A DNA stretch of 64,000 nt from Pseudoalteromonas nigrifaciens (GTDB taxonomy: Bacteria > Pseudomonadota > Gammaproteobacteria > Enterobacterales > Alteromonadaceae), in NCBI RefSeq assembly GCF_002221505.1, contig NZ_CP011037.1:124001-188000 (forward strand), in the 5' to 3' direction. Made by a program: the position numbers and the translations under genes. How positions within the stretch are numbered: the first letter of the stretch is position 1; every line of letters starts with the position of its first letter. The notes beneath the pieces were generated by a model. It made no database searches and had not been told where the DNA came from. It saw nothing but the letters and a program-made list of their open reading frames with translations. Positions 63,627 through 64,000 of this stretch are shown here, piece by piece.

Positions 63627-64000
63627 ATGACTTCTGAAAAACCACGTAAATATTCACAAAAAATTGTAGATGGTAGCGCTCAGGCTCCTAGTCGTTCTAT
63701 GTTACGAGCGGTAGGTTTTAATGATGACGATTTTAAAAAGTCTCAAGTTGGTATTGCCTCTACATGGTCTATGGTAACGCCGTGCAATATGCACATTAAT
63801 ACACTTGCCGAAGAAGTGGGTAAAGGCGTAGATAGCGCCGGTGCGAAAAGCGTTATATATAATACCATTACCGTATCCGATGGTATTTCTATGGGCACCG
63901 AAGGGATGAAATATTCTTTAGTATCACGCGAAGTAATTTGCGACTCAATAGAAGCGGTATCGGCGGGTATGGGCCACGACGGTATTATTGCTATTGGCGG
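63627..64000 (+). CDS. ilvD: dihydroxy-acid dehydratase (N-terminal part, runs off window)
   Basis: The first 124 codons are seen: [20 protein letters not shown], then [40 protein letters not shown] and [20 protein letters not shown]. Cys53 in TPCNMH is a likely iron-sulfur ligand. IlvD dehydrates dihydroxy-acids in branched-chain amino-acid synthesis. The form with TPCNMHI differs from E. coli IlvD (GHVHL) and belongs to the other common clade. AAGGTAAG precedes the ATG. Confidence 0.92.
   Translation, partial: MTSEKPRKYSQKIVDGSAQAPSRSMLRAVGFNDDDFKKSQVGIASTWSMVTPCNMHINTLAEEVGKGVDSAGAKSVIYNTITVSDGISMGTEGMKYSLVSREVICDSIEAVSAGMGHDGIIAIG

Overview
The window looks like the chromosome of a marine gammaproteobacterium of the Alteromonadales, most likely Pseudoalteromonas. 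This is inferred from low GC, many TAA stops, long AT-rich intergenic spaces, and a set of housekeeping genes (gshA, dgt, hemH, ndh, recQ, anmK, gltBD, ilvD) with gammaproteobacterial protein sequences. No rRNA or tRNA gene and no CRISPR array was seen.

Left part (1-23.8 kb): mostly ordinary genes. A glutathionyl-hydroquinone reductase gene and a DoxX gene sit divergent from a YhaJ-like LysR regulator. Then come a K+/H+ antiporter (nhaP2), gshA, a repetitive proline-rich membrane protein, dgt, a secreted nucleotide pyrophosphatase/phosphodiesterase, a BenE transporter, a 124-bp tandem repeat, hemH, a TonB-dependent receptor, a fold-back repeat (copy 1), the ribosome-rescue factor arfA, a lone DUF2235 hydrolase, ndh, recQ, a YkgJ-like protein and a VanZ-like protein.

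Middle part (about 23.8-53.3 kb): an accessory block devoted to cations and cation sensing. It holds kdpFABC, a TorF-type porin and kdpDE; a manganese (yybP-ykoY) riboswitch followed by uppP, a Na+/Ca2+-type exchanger, mscS, apbE and corA; a trkH-trkA-trkH operon divergent from a short KdpDE-like two-component system; and a Cache-domain sensor kinase with a REC-DUF3369-HD-GYP partner. Three different insertion sequences each break one gene here: an IS200-like element in a second apbE, an ISAs1-family element in the porin, and an IS66 element in the HD-GYP response regulator. The last two have exact 8-bp target duplications, so the broken genes can be rebuilt in frame.

Right part (53.3-64 kb): core metabolism again. 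A glutathione transferase, a quinone-oxidoreductase-type enzyme, fold-back repeat copy 2, anmK, gltBD with a tandem pair of ArgR-like boxes upstream, and the start of ilvD.

The most interesting feature is the riboswitch region at 35.97-36.20 kb. A yybP-ykoY aptamer is followed by competing hairpins and by a 20-codon open reading frame with a strong ribosome binding site. That frame overlaps the start of uppP, which suggests metal-controlled translation of a leader peptide coupled to a cell-envelope and cation-transport operon. Start sites, motifs and repeats were read by eye from the sequence; family names come from recognition of the protein sequences, not from a database search.
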